The notes under the pieces: model-generated
Seen by the model: only the letters and a program-made list of their open reading frames with translations
Told to the model about the DNA's origin: nothing
Databases searched by the model: none
Assembly: GCA_030144725.1 (NCBI GenBank)
Contig: JASKMD010000026.1
Location: 12,267,407-12,331,406 of the forward strand
DNA: 64,000 bases
Source: Haematococcus lacustris
Lineage: Eukaryota > Chlorophyta > Chlorophyceae > Chlamydomonadales > Haematococcaceae
Direction: 5' to 3'
Translations under genes and position numbers: made by a program
Shown: one piece after another, positions 45,968 through 58,406 of the stretch
Layout: each line of letters opens with the position of its first letter
How positions within the stretch are numbered: position 1 is the stretch's first letter

Positions 45968-48900
45968 TCAGGACATCTGCCCAATTCCAAAGTCCTGGGG
46001 TGTGTGGTACCCCGGCTGCTGCTGTCGGTTGCGGCCCAACCCAGCATGGCCATAGGCCCCTCGGCCACCAGCCCGACCGCCCTCCTCATACTGCTTGCCA
46101 GGTCGGGGCAGCCCGCCATTCCCGTTGAACCCCAGCCTGTCATTACCACCCACGAGGGGTGCCTGGCCATTGCCATTCATCGCAACGCTGCTGTGCACCA
46201 AGGCCGAGGGTGGGGGCCCGGCATACACCGCGTGCCGGCTGTTGGCTGGCTGTGCATTGCGGCCTTGGCGAGGGCCAGGCGGGGCCCGGCCTGGGGCCCC
46301 TTGCCCTGGGTTGGCCCTGTTGGTGCGGCTGCAAGGTCAAGCAAGGTGTTTGCACCACACTGGCAGCAGCGCATGGCGTTGGGTCCTCCCCGCTGCACAC
46401 ACCTAACCTTACCCAGCCTTTGCCCCACACTACCTAAACTGGCAGCAAACAACCGACACCACTTGAACAGAAGCATGCTCGCATGCAATGCAGGCCTACG
46501 GCTTGCATGGGGCGGGCACCAGCACCCGGCATTTTCTGTTGCAGCAGAGGCAGCACTGTGGAGGGCAGTAGTGATGGCAAGAGTGCATGGTCAGCAGGGG
46601 TGGCTGAAGCAGCAGCATGACCAGGGGCAGCCTCAGGGCAGGCAGTGACAGGACAGCACCGTGATAGTGCAGGGGCTTGCCTGTCATAGTAGTTGGGATC
46701 GCCGCCACCTGACTTGTGCAGGTTGAGTGAGGTGGAGTAGTCAGCTTGGTGGCCAGTGTTGGTGGGCATGCCAGAGGCAGCGCTTGCCTCTGGGTCCAGC
46801 CCCTCGCCCTCCTCACCTAGTCCCATCCCTGAGGGGCCTGCAGGACAGGACCGAAGGCAGCCGTTGATCTCCAGACCGGAGCAAGTGCGGCACCTGTCCC
46901 CTTTCCCCCTTCCCCTCTCTCCCCAATCACCTCCCCCTCCCCGCTTTCTCTCCCCCTTCCTCTCTTCCCCTTTCACCTCCTCCTTCACCCTTTCCCTGCT
47001 TCCTTCACCCTTCCCTCTCTCCCGCATCTTTGTATCTCCACTGCTTCTCAGCCTCCTCCCTACCCCAGCACAGCCCTCACCTGCCCCAGCATCTGGCAAG
47101 CCTTCCAAGCCACCGCTCAAGTACTGATGGGCCATGGCCTCTGCCCCGTAGCCCCGCAGCGCACCATACGCTCCCGCTTCTGCAGCAGTTGCTAGGGCTG
47201 AGCCGCTGCCGCCACCACTGCCGTTGGCATAAGCAGCGCCGAACCTGTTGCTGCCACCCACGCCCCTGGCGGCTGACAGCCCCACAGCTGACAGTGGGAT
47301 GAAGGGAGGAGGCAGCCTGCTGGCCATGCTGACTGCCCCTAGCTGGCTGGTGACATCACTACCCAGCTGCAAAAACGACTGCCCTGAATTCATGCCTGCC
47401 CCGGAGTTGATCCCAGGACCTCCCAAGTGGCCCAATGGCCCTGGCCCTGCGGCAGGAGGGTGAGCTGGCTGGCTGCCCATGTTGTAGTGGTTGTGAGGAA
47501 GGCCCCCAGAGCCCAGATCAAGGCTTGTACGAGGGTGACTGCTGGTGGGGTAGTTTGTTGATGCAGTTGCAGCGGTGGAGCTGGAGCCGGTCACGTCCCC
47601 TCCTGCAAGACCAGGGCATCGACGTGGGGCCTAGATGAGCAGCCGGCTTAGGGGAGGGGAGGGGCAGGTAGGCAGGCAGGCAGGCGGGCAGGCGGGCTTG
47701 AGGGAGGGGAGGGGAGGGGCAGGTAGGCAGGCAGGCAGGCGGGCAGGCGGGCTTGAGGGAGGGGAGGGGAGGGGCAGGTAGGCAGGCAGGCAGGCGGGCA
47801 GGCGGGCTTGAGGGAGGGGAGGGGAGGGGCAGGTAGGCAGGCAGGCAGGCGGGCAGGCGGGCTTGAGGGAGGGGAGGGGAGGGGCAGGTAGGCAGGCAGG
47901 CAGGCGGGCAGGCGGGCTTGAGGGAGGGGAGGGGAGGGGCAGGTAGGCAGGCAGGCAGGCGGGCAGGCGGGCTTGAGGGAGGGGAGGGGAGGGGCAGGTA
48001 GGCAGGCAGGCAGGCGGGCAGGCGGGCTTGAGGGAGGGGAGGGGAGGGGCAGGTAGGCAGGCAGGCAGGCGGGCAGGCGGGCTTGAGGGAGGGGAGGGGA
48101 GGGGCAGGTAGGCAGGCAGGCAGGCGGGCAGGCGGGCTTGAGGGAGGGGAGGGGAGGGGCAGGTAGGCAGGCAGGCAGGCGGGCAGGCGGGCTTGAGGGA
48201 GGGGAGGGGAGGGGCAGGTAGGCAGGCAGGCAGGCGGGCAGGCGGGCTTGAGGGAGGGGAGGGGAGGGGCAGGTAGGCAGGCAGGCAGGCGGGCAGGCGG
48301 GCTTGAGGGAGGGGAGGGGAGGGGCAGGTAGGCAGGCAGGCAGGCGGGCAGGCGGGCTTGAGGGAGGGGAGGGGAGGGGCAGGTAGGCAGGCAGGCAGGC
48401 GGGCAGGCGGGCTTGAGGGAGGGGAGGGGAGGGGCAGGTAGGCAGGCAGGCAGGCGGGCAGGCGGGCTTGAGGGAGGGGAGGGGAGGGGCAGGTAGGCAG
48501 GCAGGCAGGCGGGCAGGCGGGCTTGAGGGAGGGGAGGGGAGGGGCAGGTAGGCAGGCAGGCAGGCGGGCAGGCGGGCTTGAGGGAGGGGAGGGGAGGGGC
48601 AGGTAGGCAGGCAGGCGGGAGGAAGCGCATGGGGCTAGGAGGAAGGGAAACCAGCCAAGGAGGGTCCGCTCGTCACAGTGCAAAGACACCAAGCAAGACA
48701 TGGGAGTGGTTGCAACCGAGGTGTGGGTTGGGGTCAGGTTTCGGGCTGGAATGAACCAGTGATGGGTTAGGATGAAGTAGGGAAGAGTCAGGGGTGGCTG
48801 ATGATGTGTTTGGGTGAGCCACCTGCCCCGCACCTGCCATGAACAGGGAGTTCAAGGTGTGGGGCAGGCGGGTCTGGCCCGGTCCCACAGCCGAGACATC

Positions 48901-51900
48901 CACGCCCCCACCACCCACTGTCCCAAGCTGGCCCTGCCCTGGGCCCTGACTCAGCGCTGGAGGAGGCCCCTGGCTGTGGCTGTGGCTGTATCCGTGATCC
49001 TGGGGCGCTGCTGCCATGGCTGCGGCCGGGTCGCTAGCGTCGGGTCGCTGGTGACCAGGTTGGGGAGGGAGGGGGGAGGGGCCTGAGGGCGTCAGGTGAG
49101 GGCGTGCACCGGGCTCCTCCAGGCTGCTAGGCAGCTGCGGTGGGGGGCAGAGGCAGGGCAGGGGGGTGTGGCAGTGAACAAGCAACGGCCTGGAGGGCTG
49201 CTGCAAAATGCTGCTGGGGCAGGTGCATGGCTGTGATGGGGAAGAAGTCAGCCACAAAAGGGGCTGGGGCAGGCAGGAAAGGCACAACGACACAGGGTTG
49301 GGTGTGGCCACAGGAGTTTGACAAACAGCTCTGCTTCCATAGTCCCCTCCCGCGGAGTGTCACCCCTTACACACACAGATGTAGCTCCTTTGCGGGGGGC
49401 TACAGACGTTTGACAAGCGTCATTTCTTCTACATTCCCTTCACACAGAGGCAGTGCATGGCTGTGATGGAGAACGGTGACAGTTGCAGCTCCCATCGCTC
49501 TCCCCTGCCCTGTGCATTTTAAGCTTCTGCACTGGGATTCACTTCCGCCCTCATGCCTGCCATCCTCACACCTCCACCTGCGCCTGCCTCCCTTCACGTT
49601 TCCCTGGACGCTACTCACTCACGCATCACACTTGTGTATCAAACTTCATTTTACTATTCTAATTTGAGCACACAGCCACCCTAGGCCTGTCGTTCTCCCC
49701 CTGGCCGCACCTGTGCATCCAGTTCCTGGGAGTAGTAGGGCGGTGCTGCAGAGGGCAGGGGGGCAGGGCCCACCCCCATGTGCAGCGGCCCAGGGCCAGG
49801 TGCCAGCTGATGCAGCAGGCCTGGGCTGGGCACCGCTGCCTGCAGTACTGACGGTGCAGGGAACCCCAGCACAGGGCCCGGGGCAGGGCCAGGGACTGGG
49901 GCCGCGGGCGGGGCAGGAGGGGGGTTGCGGGTGGGCACTGCTGAGGTGAAGTCTGAGGCCAGGATGCGTCCCAGGCGGCTGCTGACCTCGCCCACTGCAG
50001 TCAGACAGGGAAGGGGAGGGAACACAGTTGTTAGGGTACAGTCGACAGTCAGGGGAGGTGAGGGGGAGGGGAGAACCACAGTGGCAAAGGTGAAGTCTGT
50101 CAGGCAGGGGAGGGGAGGGGAGGGATGGTCGACGTGAACCCTACATGGGTCAAGGTCAAGTCAAACTAAGGGTCAGGCTTAGTTTGCTGTGGCTGAATGC
50201 TCTTTTGGAAATGCAAGAGGGCGTACAGCAGGTGGGCGGAAGGGCAGGCAGGTGGGCAGCTGGGCAGGCAGGTGAGCTTGGCAGTAGCGCCGGTGTGTGG
50301 GCAGTGGACTCTTGGTGGCTGAACCTGGTTTCCCCATCTGGTGGGTGCTGAGCACTGCCAGCACGTAAGGCACTGTGGCGTATACCGTCACACAAAACAA
50401 TGACTCGGCCCTCTGTATCACACTTTTGATGTGCACATGAGCATATGGTGGCGGGTGTGCACATGAGCTCTGCCATGCAATCCATGCATGAGGTGGGCAG
50501 GGGCAGGTGGCATGGCAGCACGCACTGGTGATGGGCGCGAGAGCGGGAGGGGAGGGGATAGCTGTGGCGTCTGGGGCGAACAGGTACTCCAGGCTGGCCT
50601 CTAACGATGCTGCCAGGAACTCCTGCGGTCACACTTCACCACTTCTCACATCACACCACACCATACTACGCATGGGGCCATACCACACCACATCACACCT
50701 AGTGCCATGTCACACCACACCACACCACATCACACATCCCCACTGCGCTGCAAGGTGACACATAGCTACCTGCCCTTGCTTGCCACAGCGTGTTATGCTT
50801 GTTGTGCATCCCCTGCTCTTGACTAGACCCTCCCCATGGCTTGGTCTGGATGGCTGCTGCAACAAAGGCCAAGCAGGGAAGCGGAGCCCGTCCAACCTCA
50901 ACCCTCCACTGCTCCCTGCTGACAGCCCTGCCTCTTGCCCTCTGCTCCCCTTCCTCAGTCCGTCCCTGCTTGTACCTGTAGGAGATCACGCCTGTGCAGC
51001 TGGTGTTAGCTCAGAGAAAGCTGGCACTCCCTGTACCCCCTCCCCCTCTTCCCCTGCTGCCTGCCTACCATCCACCTTGACAGCTTTTCCTAAGCTCATG
51101 AGGGCAGGCAGTCACAAGTGCCATGCAGAGCTGGTTGCAACATTGTGGATAGGAGGCTGGTGCCTGGCAGACATGCTGGTCAGGTCATGCGTGCAGGTGG
51201 TGTACTGCTCCTAGGGGGGTGTTGGCAGGGTGTTGGGCAGGGTAGTGGAGCGGGTGGGTAGGCGGGGGCGAGGGGTGGGCCCCTGTCAGCACCTGGTGTG
51301 ACACGACCTTGTCCATGCGGTCCAGCAGGATGCGGCCCAAGTACGCCACATTGCCCAGGTCCAGTTCAACTAGGGGAGGGCTGCTCTGTGGGCAGGCAGG
51401 GCACAGGAGAGTAGTCAGCCTGGCCCACCATGGCCGCCAGCTGCAGCTGTAAGAGAGCCTCAGCTGGCAATTGGCCTCAGCTCGCAGGTGACCTCAGCTG
51501 ACGTTCAGCCTCAGCTGAAGGTGGAGTGGCACCCCAGAGAGGTAGGAGGAGAAATCCGCGCGGGGCAGGGGAGGGAGGGTGCGTGCTGATGGTGCATGGT
51601 ATGCTTGAAGCTTTGCAAGCTGATGAGGGTGGTGTAGATGCTACTGTTGCCAGGGTGACCAGTCTGACTCCCCAGTGGGCTGCTGTCCTGCGCTGCGCTG
51701 CGCCGCCCTGTGCTGTGCTGGCTGGCACGCAACAAACACCCAGGTGGCGTCCAGCTCATTGACACATGCAGCAGCAGCAGCAGACGGCAAGAACAGCAGC
51801 AGCAGACGGCAAGAACAGCAGCAAACCTCCTGCAGAGCCACTTGTTAGCGAGACGCACTGAGTGGCCCAGCGCCCTGGGTCTAGTCTCAGTGCCTGCTGA

Positions 51901-53123
51901 CCACTCATTGGGGTGCCTTGCACAGCTGGCCAGTGTTGAACGCTGTTTGCACTAGTGTAGTGATGTTCATTGTTTGAAAAGAACCAGCTGCTGGCGCTGT
52001 ATATCCCAGGACCAGGGCCATAGCCAGGCACCGGTGGTGTCCTCCCACCTCACCTCTGACGGGGGCAGGTGAGTGTCGTAGTTCAAACAGGCAGGCACTT
52101 CAGAGGCGGCCACCCAGGGGTTGCGGAAACTGTCAAACAGCTACGAGCATGGCAGGTGTGGCAATGTGCGGGGTCAGGCCAGGTCAGGTCAGGTCAGGTC
52201 AGGTCAGGTCAGGTCAGGTCAGGTCAGGTCAGGTCAGGTCAGGTCAGGTCAGGTCAGGTCAGGTCAGGTCAGGTCAGGTCAGGTCAGGTCAGGTCAGGTC
52301 AGGTCAGGTCAGGTCAGGTCAGGTCAGGTCAGGTCAGGTCAGGTCAGGTCAGGTCAGGTCAGGTCAGGTCAGGTCAGGTCAGGTCAGGTCAGGTCAGGTC
52401 AGGTCAGGTCAGGTCAGGTCAGGTCAGGTCAGGTCAGGTCCAGAAACCTGGATCATATTTGGGGGGACAATCCTGGTGACTAGTGTCACCTGGCTAAAGT
52501 AGAATAGCTGTATGATCTTCATCAAGGGCTCGCGCAACAGCTCCTTGAGCTGCTCTGCATCTGGTGCACTGGGCTTTGCTTGCACCGCCTCCACTGCTGC
52601 ACTGACTGCTGCATCGATTGCTGCAGGCAGCTTCTGCTCGTGCTCAGCGTCTCTGGCCTCCAGCTCAGCTGCATGCTGTTGGCGGGCCGCTTCAAGCTCT
52701 GCTGCATGCTGATCCCGCTCTGCGTTCAGCTGCTCGCGCAGTTCAAGCAGTTCGTGCTCACTGCGCTGACGCTCGGACTCTTGGCCTTCCTGGAGACCAG
52801 CGGTGAACCCATCTTGACGGGCTTCGGCCCTTTCCTCTTTCACGGCCTCTCTCACTGCCTCTTCCAATTTGGAAAGCTCATCCAGCACGGCAACTAGACC
52901 AGGTTTGGACGCCAAAATCGGCAACTGCAGCCCGAAGAGGTCCAGGGGTGAATGCGATCTGTCGCGATCAATCAATGCTGTGATCCGCCTACGCTACCTG
53001 CTCAGACGTCAGCACTTTGCCCTGTGCGCTTGCTGCTTCCAGCTCTTGCACCCTCGACAATTTCTTCCGGCATGCTCGTGCGCGCTTCGTGAGCACCAGC
53101 ACAGCTGCTCCATCGGGCCCCAT
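45968..53123 (-). CDS. Caprin-like protein: coiled-coil N-terminus, helical domain, Pro/Gly-rich tail; ten exons
   Basis: Exons that join in phase: 52998-53123, 52490-52924, 52054-52140, 51293-51385, 50526-50622, 49711-49994, 48834-49134, 47081-47602, 46681-46837 and 45968-46328, about 820 aa. The N-terminus (ACRKKLSRVQELEAA, VLTSEQ, LPILASKPGLVAVLDELSKL) is the pattern of caprin-type helical proteins, followed by a long Glu/Gln/Ala coiled coil. Then come LKELLREPLMKIIQLFYFSQ, LFDSFRNPWVAA and LVELDLGNVAYLGRILLDRM. The C-terminal half is low-complexity, rich in Pro, Gly and Ser, ending in a Gly/Arg/Asn/Gln stretch, typical of RNA-granule proteins. The last intron has a GC donor (ACAG|GCAAG). 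Introns hold an AGGTC array and a 55-bp minisatellite. Extra small exons may be missed. Function by family resemblance only. Confidence 0.65.
47650..48618. repeat. 55-bp minisatellite, about 17 units, inside an intron
   Basis: Each unit contains GGGCAGGTAGGCAGGCAGGC and [17 protein letters not shown] sequence; units are almost identical. It lies in the intron 47603-48833 of the caprin-like gene. Because 55 is not a multiple of three, open frames cycle every 165 bp and are artefacts. Confidence 0.97.
52181..52440. repeat. AGGTC pentanucleotide array, 52 units, inside an intron
   Basis: Pure AGGTC on the plus strand in the intron 52141-52489 of the caprin-like gene. The array supplies many GT dinucleotides on the plus strand but GACCT on the sense (minus) strand, so it does not add donors. 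Confidence 0.98.
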
Positions 53124-54305
53124 CGTCTTCGTGCCACTTGTGTTTGCCGAGGGACCAAGATAGAAGCCCGCATGCTACTCCAAAGTACTTTAAGGGTTAT
53201 CATCGAACACAGGCTGCTTACTCATTATTAATGTAAGGCTACTGCTAGCGTGCCTAAGGCTCAGTTCAGCTCCGCCCATCTGGTGAGTGCCTTTCCATGG
53301 TTACTACTAGCTAAAGCTCTAGGTCACCCCGGCCGTTGGCCCCGCCACGCCGTGCCAGGCATGCGAATCACACCACGCTGGGGAGCTGAGGCTATCGCGG
53401 TAACTCACGCGCGCTACAACTCGCGTTTCGCCCTGAAGCCTCCCAAATCACTCCGCCCGCCATGACTCCGCCGCGGACTGTGAACATGGTCGCTCGCTGC
53501 AGCTTGGGTGTGACCGTACGTGAGTCGCAGGTCGGCGCGCAAGATTCCCTGGGTTGGGTCGGGACCCCTCATGGCCCGGGCCCTTCCTGACACCTGGCCC
53601 GGGACCTGCCTGACCCTGCCTGCAAGCATGCAGAGCATCTCACTGGGGTGTCAGCAGCACCGTGCAAAGACCATACACTTTTTGGCTAGTGGTCCTTTCC
53701 GCGTGCTTCCACCTTTGTCGGATTGCTGGGCGGGTTCATATTCCGGGATGTACCCCAGGGTCATGCCAAGAGCCACACAAACAAACAATTCGATTGCTCC
53801 TTACAAAGGAGATGTGTGTGCGTTAGAGTGTGCAGGTAGTTGTATGGCAGAGCTGTCATGTTTACTTCTTAAGTTTGCTGTGGCCAGGCAGCTGACTAGT
53901 CGGCAGCTGCAGCTGGTCAAAATCACGGAGCCTTTGTGATATTGTCAAAACTTGCCTCAGCCAGTCATACCACCACAGCAGTCGAGATGGTCGATACTGA
54001 AAAGGCAGCATGAGACCATCATGCTTAGGTACTCACCATCATGCAGGCACACAGATAAGGAGCCATGTCCATGTCAGCAGGCATGGCGGCCTTGGCCTTG
54101 CCCTTGCTGGATGCAGCAGCAGGGTTAAGGCACCAGGGACTTCTATCAGGGGTGTCCAACCCTCTTTTGTTTGATTGTATTCTGAAGCTCATGCATGTCA
54201 AGAGCCCCCTCACTCCATGCACGACATGCACCATACATGCCTACTTGCTTCTAAGCTCCGCAGGGCTCAGCTCTACTGGGCTGCAAGTCTTGTCTTTATC
54301 AGAGT
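53124..54305. other. Intergenic interval between two minus-strand genes
   Basis: Contains the caprin-like promoter and the carrier 3' UTR. Short open frames on the plus strand (53520-53939, 54065-54316) show no family motif; I see no gene. Confidence 0.55.
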
Positions 54306-57300
54306 CTAAGACCTAGGCACCCCTGTCAACAGCCCCTGCTTGTCCTCTGCAACCCCATGCTTTGCATCTGCAAGGGACATGACCACTGCCCCGTCAGCAT
54401 TGCTGGGTGCGTGGGGCCCCTGCAAGAACATGGCACTCTCAGGGTCGTCCAGCTTGTACAGCTCTGCCAGCTCATCCGCGTACTTCAGCCGCATGGCATC
54501 AGCACGCTCGAACTTGCCTGCCCAGCCGTTTGCAATGAAGCTGTCGATGAACAGCTGCATGACATAGAACACCATGCAGGGGATGGTCATGAGGCCTGCG
54601 TTGTAGTTGGGGTTGTTGATGGCTTCAATCAACACAGCCGCGGTGGGAAGCGACTTTTGAGACGAGGAGATGACGAAGGCCTTGCGCTCCGACTCCTTGA
54701 GGCGTAGCAGCCAGGCGATGATGAAGTTCATGACCAGGAACAGGAAGTGCTGGCCAATGGAGCCCATGATGGCCAGGACGATGTCGTACGCCTTCTGCTC
54801 CAGCAGCTTGTGCCGGGAGTAGCTGAGCGTTTGCCAGACAATCATGATGATCTGGAAGTTGTTGAACAGGTACAGCGGGACCTTATACTGGACAGCAAAA
54901 CGAAGGACTGGTGGCACAAAGTCGCGCAGCAGCTTGCCCACCACCAGAGGGAGAAGAATCTGGACCAGCAGCTTGATGAGCAGGTCGACCTTGTCGATGG
55001 CCCCAGCAGGGCCCAGCACCAGGCCCACAGTCAGGGGTGACACAATAATGCCCAGCAGGTTGGTGGCCACTGTGTAGAGCAGGGCCAGGGCACCGTTGCC
55101 GTAGGACTGGATGACGATGGTGATTGACTGGGAGAGGGAGGTGGGGCTGCAGGCAAAGATGGCCAGCCCGATGCCGAACTCAGGCGGCTCAAAGCCGACG
55201 TTGGCGAATAGGAAGGCTGTGACGGCTGTGATGCCCAGGATGGAGACCAGGCCCATGATCAGGGCCTTTACGGATTTGAGCGCTGTCTTGACCTCTGATG
55301 TCTCCAGTGTCAGGCCAAAGATCAGGAACACAATGGCGATGTTGATGGTGGAGACAATTTTCCAGCCGTTGACCTGCAAGCATGGACAAGGTAGTCGTCA
55401 GGGGAGCAGCACAGCCAAAGCTGCAGTCTCTAGGTGTGTCACCCAGCCTCTGCCATCACGTCTGCCTGCTGCAGATGCATGACGGTGTGAACCGTGCTGA
55501 TCGTGCAGCAGCATGCGTGTGTGGCCATGTGTTGAGCTGTGTGATGCATCACCCCTCTCAGAAATGCAGCAAGGTGACGCTGGTGGCGTTTGTATGTGTG
55601 TGCAAGTCCATGGCAGTGGGGTCAGGTGGCTGCCATGAGCGCACCGATCTTGTTTCCTTTAGCTCAGGTGAATATCACGCAGACTGCAGACTCTCAGGTA
55701 CAAGGACTGGGAATTCAAAGCAGGCCAAGTGGCGCCTGGAGGAGCAGGCCAACTAGCGCCTGTACACCAGGGAGATTAGCTCAACCTAGCCGAGGCTGAG
55801 GCATGTTGCTGTCTAGTGGTAGTGCTACAAAAGGATGTGGGTGCAAGAGTGAGGACTGTCCCAAACTACATCACTTGTCGGAGCTGGTGTGGTGTCTTGA
55901 TGTGTTGTGTAAAGGTGCCTATGTGCGGCCCCCCTGGTACCAGGCTCCCCAGGCAGCAGCCTTACTAGCGGCTGTAGGTTTGGGTGAGTGGTGGGGGTTG
56001 GAGGATAACTGACAAGGAGATGGGGACAAGAGCTGGTTTGAGGCTGTCATGCATGCACTGTGCCAAGCGCCTTGAACATGGTGCTTGAGGGCCATATGCG
56101 CAAAGGAAGGGGTTGTGCTGATGAACAAGCACCAGGTTTGCTTGGATGCACACACACACCAGCCCTGTGAGCTGTACATAGACCAGAGCCACTTGAAGCC
56201 TGCAGACCAGGTGCCCCAAGAGTGGGGTGGGACTAGCAACTGTTGAGGCCATCCTGAAGCCTGCAGGAACAAGCTGGTATGGGGTCTGCTGTAGTGCCCC
56301 AACTGCTCCTGCGACCCAGCCTGCCAGGGGCACCATCGACATGTGTACGGCTGCTGCAGGTCCCTCTCCCCATACCATCTAGGCAGGTTTGTAGACTGGG
56401 GCACAGATTCAGCATTGACCCTGCAGCGCCAGCTGCTGAAGCTTTGCTTAAGCACCAAGGGATACAAACAGAGATCCCAAGGCCAGGCAATAAGTGGCGA
56501 GAGATCACACAGAAATGTCGAGTCACCAACTGCTTTGTAAGCGCTTCTCAGATCTACTACTACAAATTAGGGTGACCTGCGACGTCCTCTTGTCTGGCTG
56601 CTTGCCACGCTCTAGAAATGCTGGGACCTGTGCCTCGCTAACAGCAGCAAGGGGCCCACAGGAGTCTGCCACACCAGGCCAGATGTGGTGCCACCAGGTG
56701 CCGCAAGACAGCCACATCCCCACCATGCACCACGAGTCAGAGCTCGCCTCACAGTTTAGTACGGCATCAAGCCAAGGCTTGTCAGGCTCACGCTGGGCGC
56801 CCATGCCGTGTATGTAAGAGGGTTTCCTCCTGAGCGTCCCATCGTCCTGCCTTTGCATTGAAGATCTCTGCGGGTTGGCTAGTAAAGGAGGTGCTCCTAT
56901 CCTGCCTGCCAGCCTGCCTGAATGGGCGAAGAGGTTTTGAGGCTGAGTTTGAGCACTACGGCACACTTCTTCCCCATGGTCAGCAATAGCCACAACCAGA
57001 TAGCCTAGCAGCCTGGCTGAACAGAGATGTGGAGGATCGGCAGACCATCCGGTACCCTCCAGGCTGTAATAGTCTCCTAGTGCTCCTAACCCTGCTATAC
57101 TGAGTGTGGTAGGCTTGCAAACAACTATGAAAATTGGCACCATCCTTGCGCAAAATGAGCTCTCGCACCTTGATGCCGTAAAGAAAGTGGCCGGGCACAT
57201 CCCACACCATCGCGAACACCACGCCGACCACAAATCCTGGAGACGGCGACGCAGCATGATGTTTCGATTCTCGACATGTATGCGTCGAGCAGTACCTCGG

Positions 57301-57396
57301 CAGAACGAACATGCAGGCAAGGATGGTATTCTTACCCAAAGGCAGGAACTGCTTGATTATAAACTTTTTCAGCTTGCCTCCCTGCACTTCCACCAT
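54306..57396 (-). CDS. SLC10A7/BASS4-like bile acid:sodium symporter family carrier
   Basis: Three exons, 57336-57396, 57169-57236 and 54306-55373, join in phase to 398 aa. Exon 1 is MVEVQGGKLKKFIIKQFLPL, exon 2 the first membrane segment (FVVGVVFAMVWDVPGHFLYG), exon 3 the remaining eight or so hydrophobic helices. Family features: FLIFGLTLETSEVKTALK, the unwound-helix patch ACSPTSLSQSITIVIQSYGN, TNLLGIIVSPLTVGLVLGP, and VISSSQKSLPTAAVLIEAI in the second half. SLC10A7 relatives and plant BASS4 are in this branch; the transported substrate is not predictable from sequence. A hydrophilic C-terminal tail of about 70 residues ends GLLTGVPRS. Intron 2 is 1.8 kb, far longer than its neighbours. Confidence 0.9.
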
Positions 57397-57622
57397 CTTG
57401 AATCGCTGATTTGGAGAAGAGAAGGTAGTACGATGGCGCGCTGAAGCGAATTAAATCAAAATCCTGCAAGCACCCGCCGCGGTCCAGGCTTGTATCACGA
57501 CTGATGCCCGCATCTCAGAAGGGAAGCCACTATCTCGTTCTCTGTCATAGACTGCAACAAAGCACTCACTGCCACAAAGGGCCGACACTCCCGCGCACGC
57601 CACTTCTATCTCCTAAATCTCG

Positions 57623-58041
57623 TCAGCTCGTCAGCGAGCGGATGATGACCCCGACCAAGCTCAAAGAGGCTCCGAATGCAATGACGATGGATGTTTTGAC
57701 TAAACAGTGCCTCGTACTGAGAGTAGAATGCATAAAAGCCATAAGCGCACCATGGTCACGGAGGAATCGTGGGGTGCATGCCTTGCACAGACACTTGCAC
57801 CATGTCCGACCTTCCGTTTCAAATTCATCATATGGCAACTGTTGTTCAAGAGATCGTTACTCGAGGTAAGGAAGTTCCGTGTTTTAAAGGATTAATCCAA
57901 GGTAGTAGGGTTCATAGGGTAAATAAAGACTGCCCTCTCCCCCACCTCCCGTAATTCATTAAAGCTCGACTGCTGCTGTACTAACTGATGTAGCTTGGAG
58001 AGAAGACGTAGTAGAGATATGTAGTAGAGATATGTATTCAT
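57623..58041 (-). CDS. Small one-pass membrane protein, two exons
   Basis: Exon 57946-58041 (MNTYLYYISLLRLLSKLHQL...) and exon 57623-57838 (LPYDEFETEGRTWCKCLCKA...) join in phase across a 107-bp GT-AG intron to 103 aa. Exon 2 has CKCLCKAC, a basic patch, and one predicted transmembrane helix (TSIVIAFGASLSLVGVII) near the C-terminus. The frame is open further upstream, so the start could be earlier. Lies 227 bp upstream of the carrier on the same strand and 365 bp from the divergent plus-strand ORF. Not recognised; size and topology would suit a mitochondrial accessory subunit, but that is a guess. Confidence 0.45.
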
Positions 58042-58406
58042 TACAGTTGTGGGCTTGTCCAGTGTGATGTTGCCCGCATGGTGGTTGGCACATTGCTGGC
58101 GTGAAAGTTGAAGGAAACGACTGCTAAGGTTAAGTTGTGGCTGTAGTGCGTCGTCATGGTCTAAGAAGTTGATGACGGATTCTTCCTGCACGGGACTAGA
58201 CACATCCGCACCGGTACGTTCTTACTTAACTTTATCCACACTGATTTGACACGACTGTTAGTACTTAGACACCCTTAGAACAGGTTCTGGTTATAAACCG
58301 ACTTGGACATGTGCCTGGTGGGAAGCAGTTGCGTAATACAGAGCAGGCACCAAGACCGTGTACTCGCTGCTCCTGCAACAAAGGCGCTGCTCCTGTAACG
58401 TACCCA

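Noticed and set aside
47518..48833. 370-400-residue Pro/Leu/Ala frames
   Set aside because: The 55-bp minisatellite inside an intron gives three interleaved open frames.
52069..52502. GQVRS repeat frames
   Set aside because: Translation of the AGGTC array in the antisense direction of an intron.
56494..57450. Plus- and minus-strand frames between the carrier exons
   Set aside because: They lie in the 1.8-kb intron or overlap real exons in other frames; no splice or family support.
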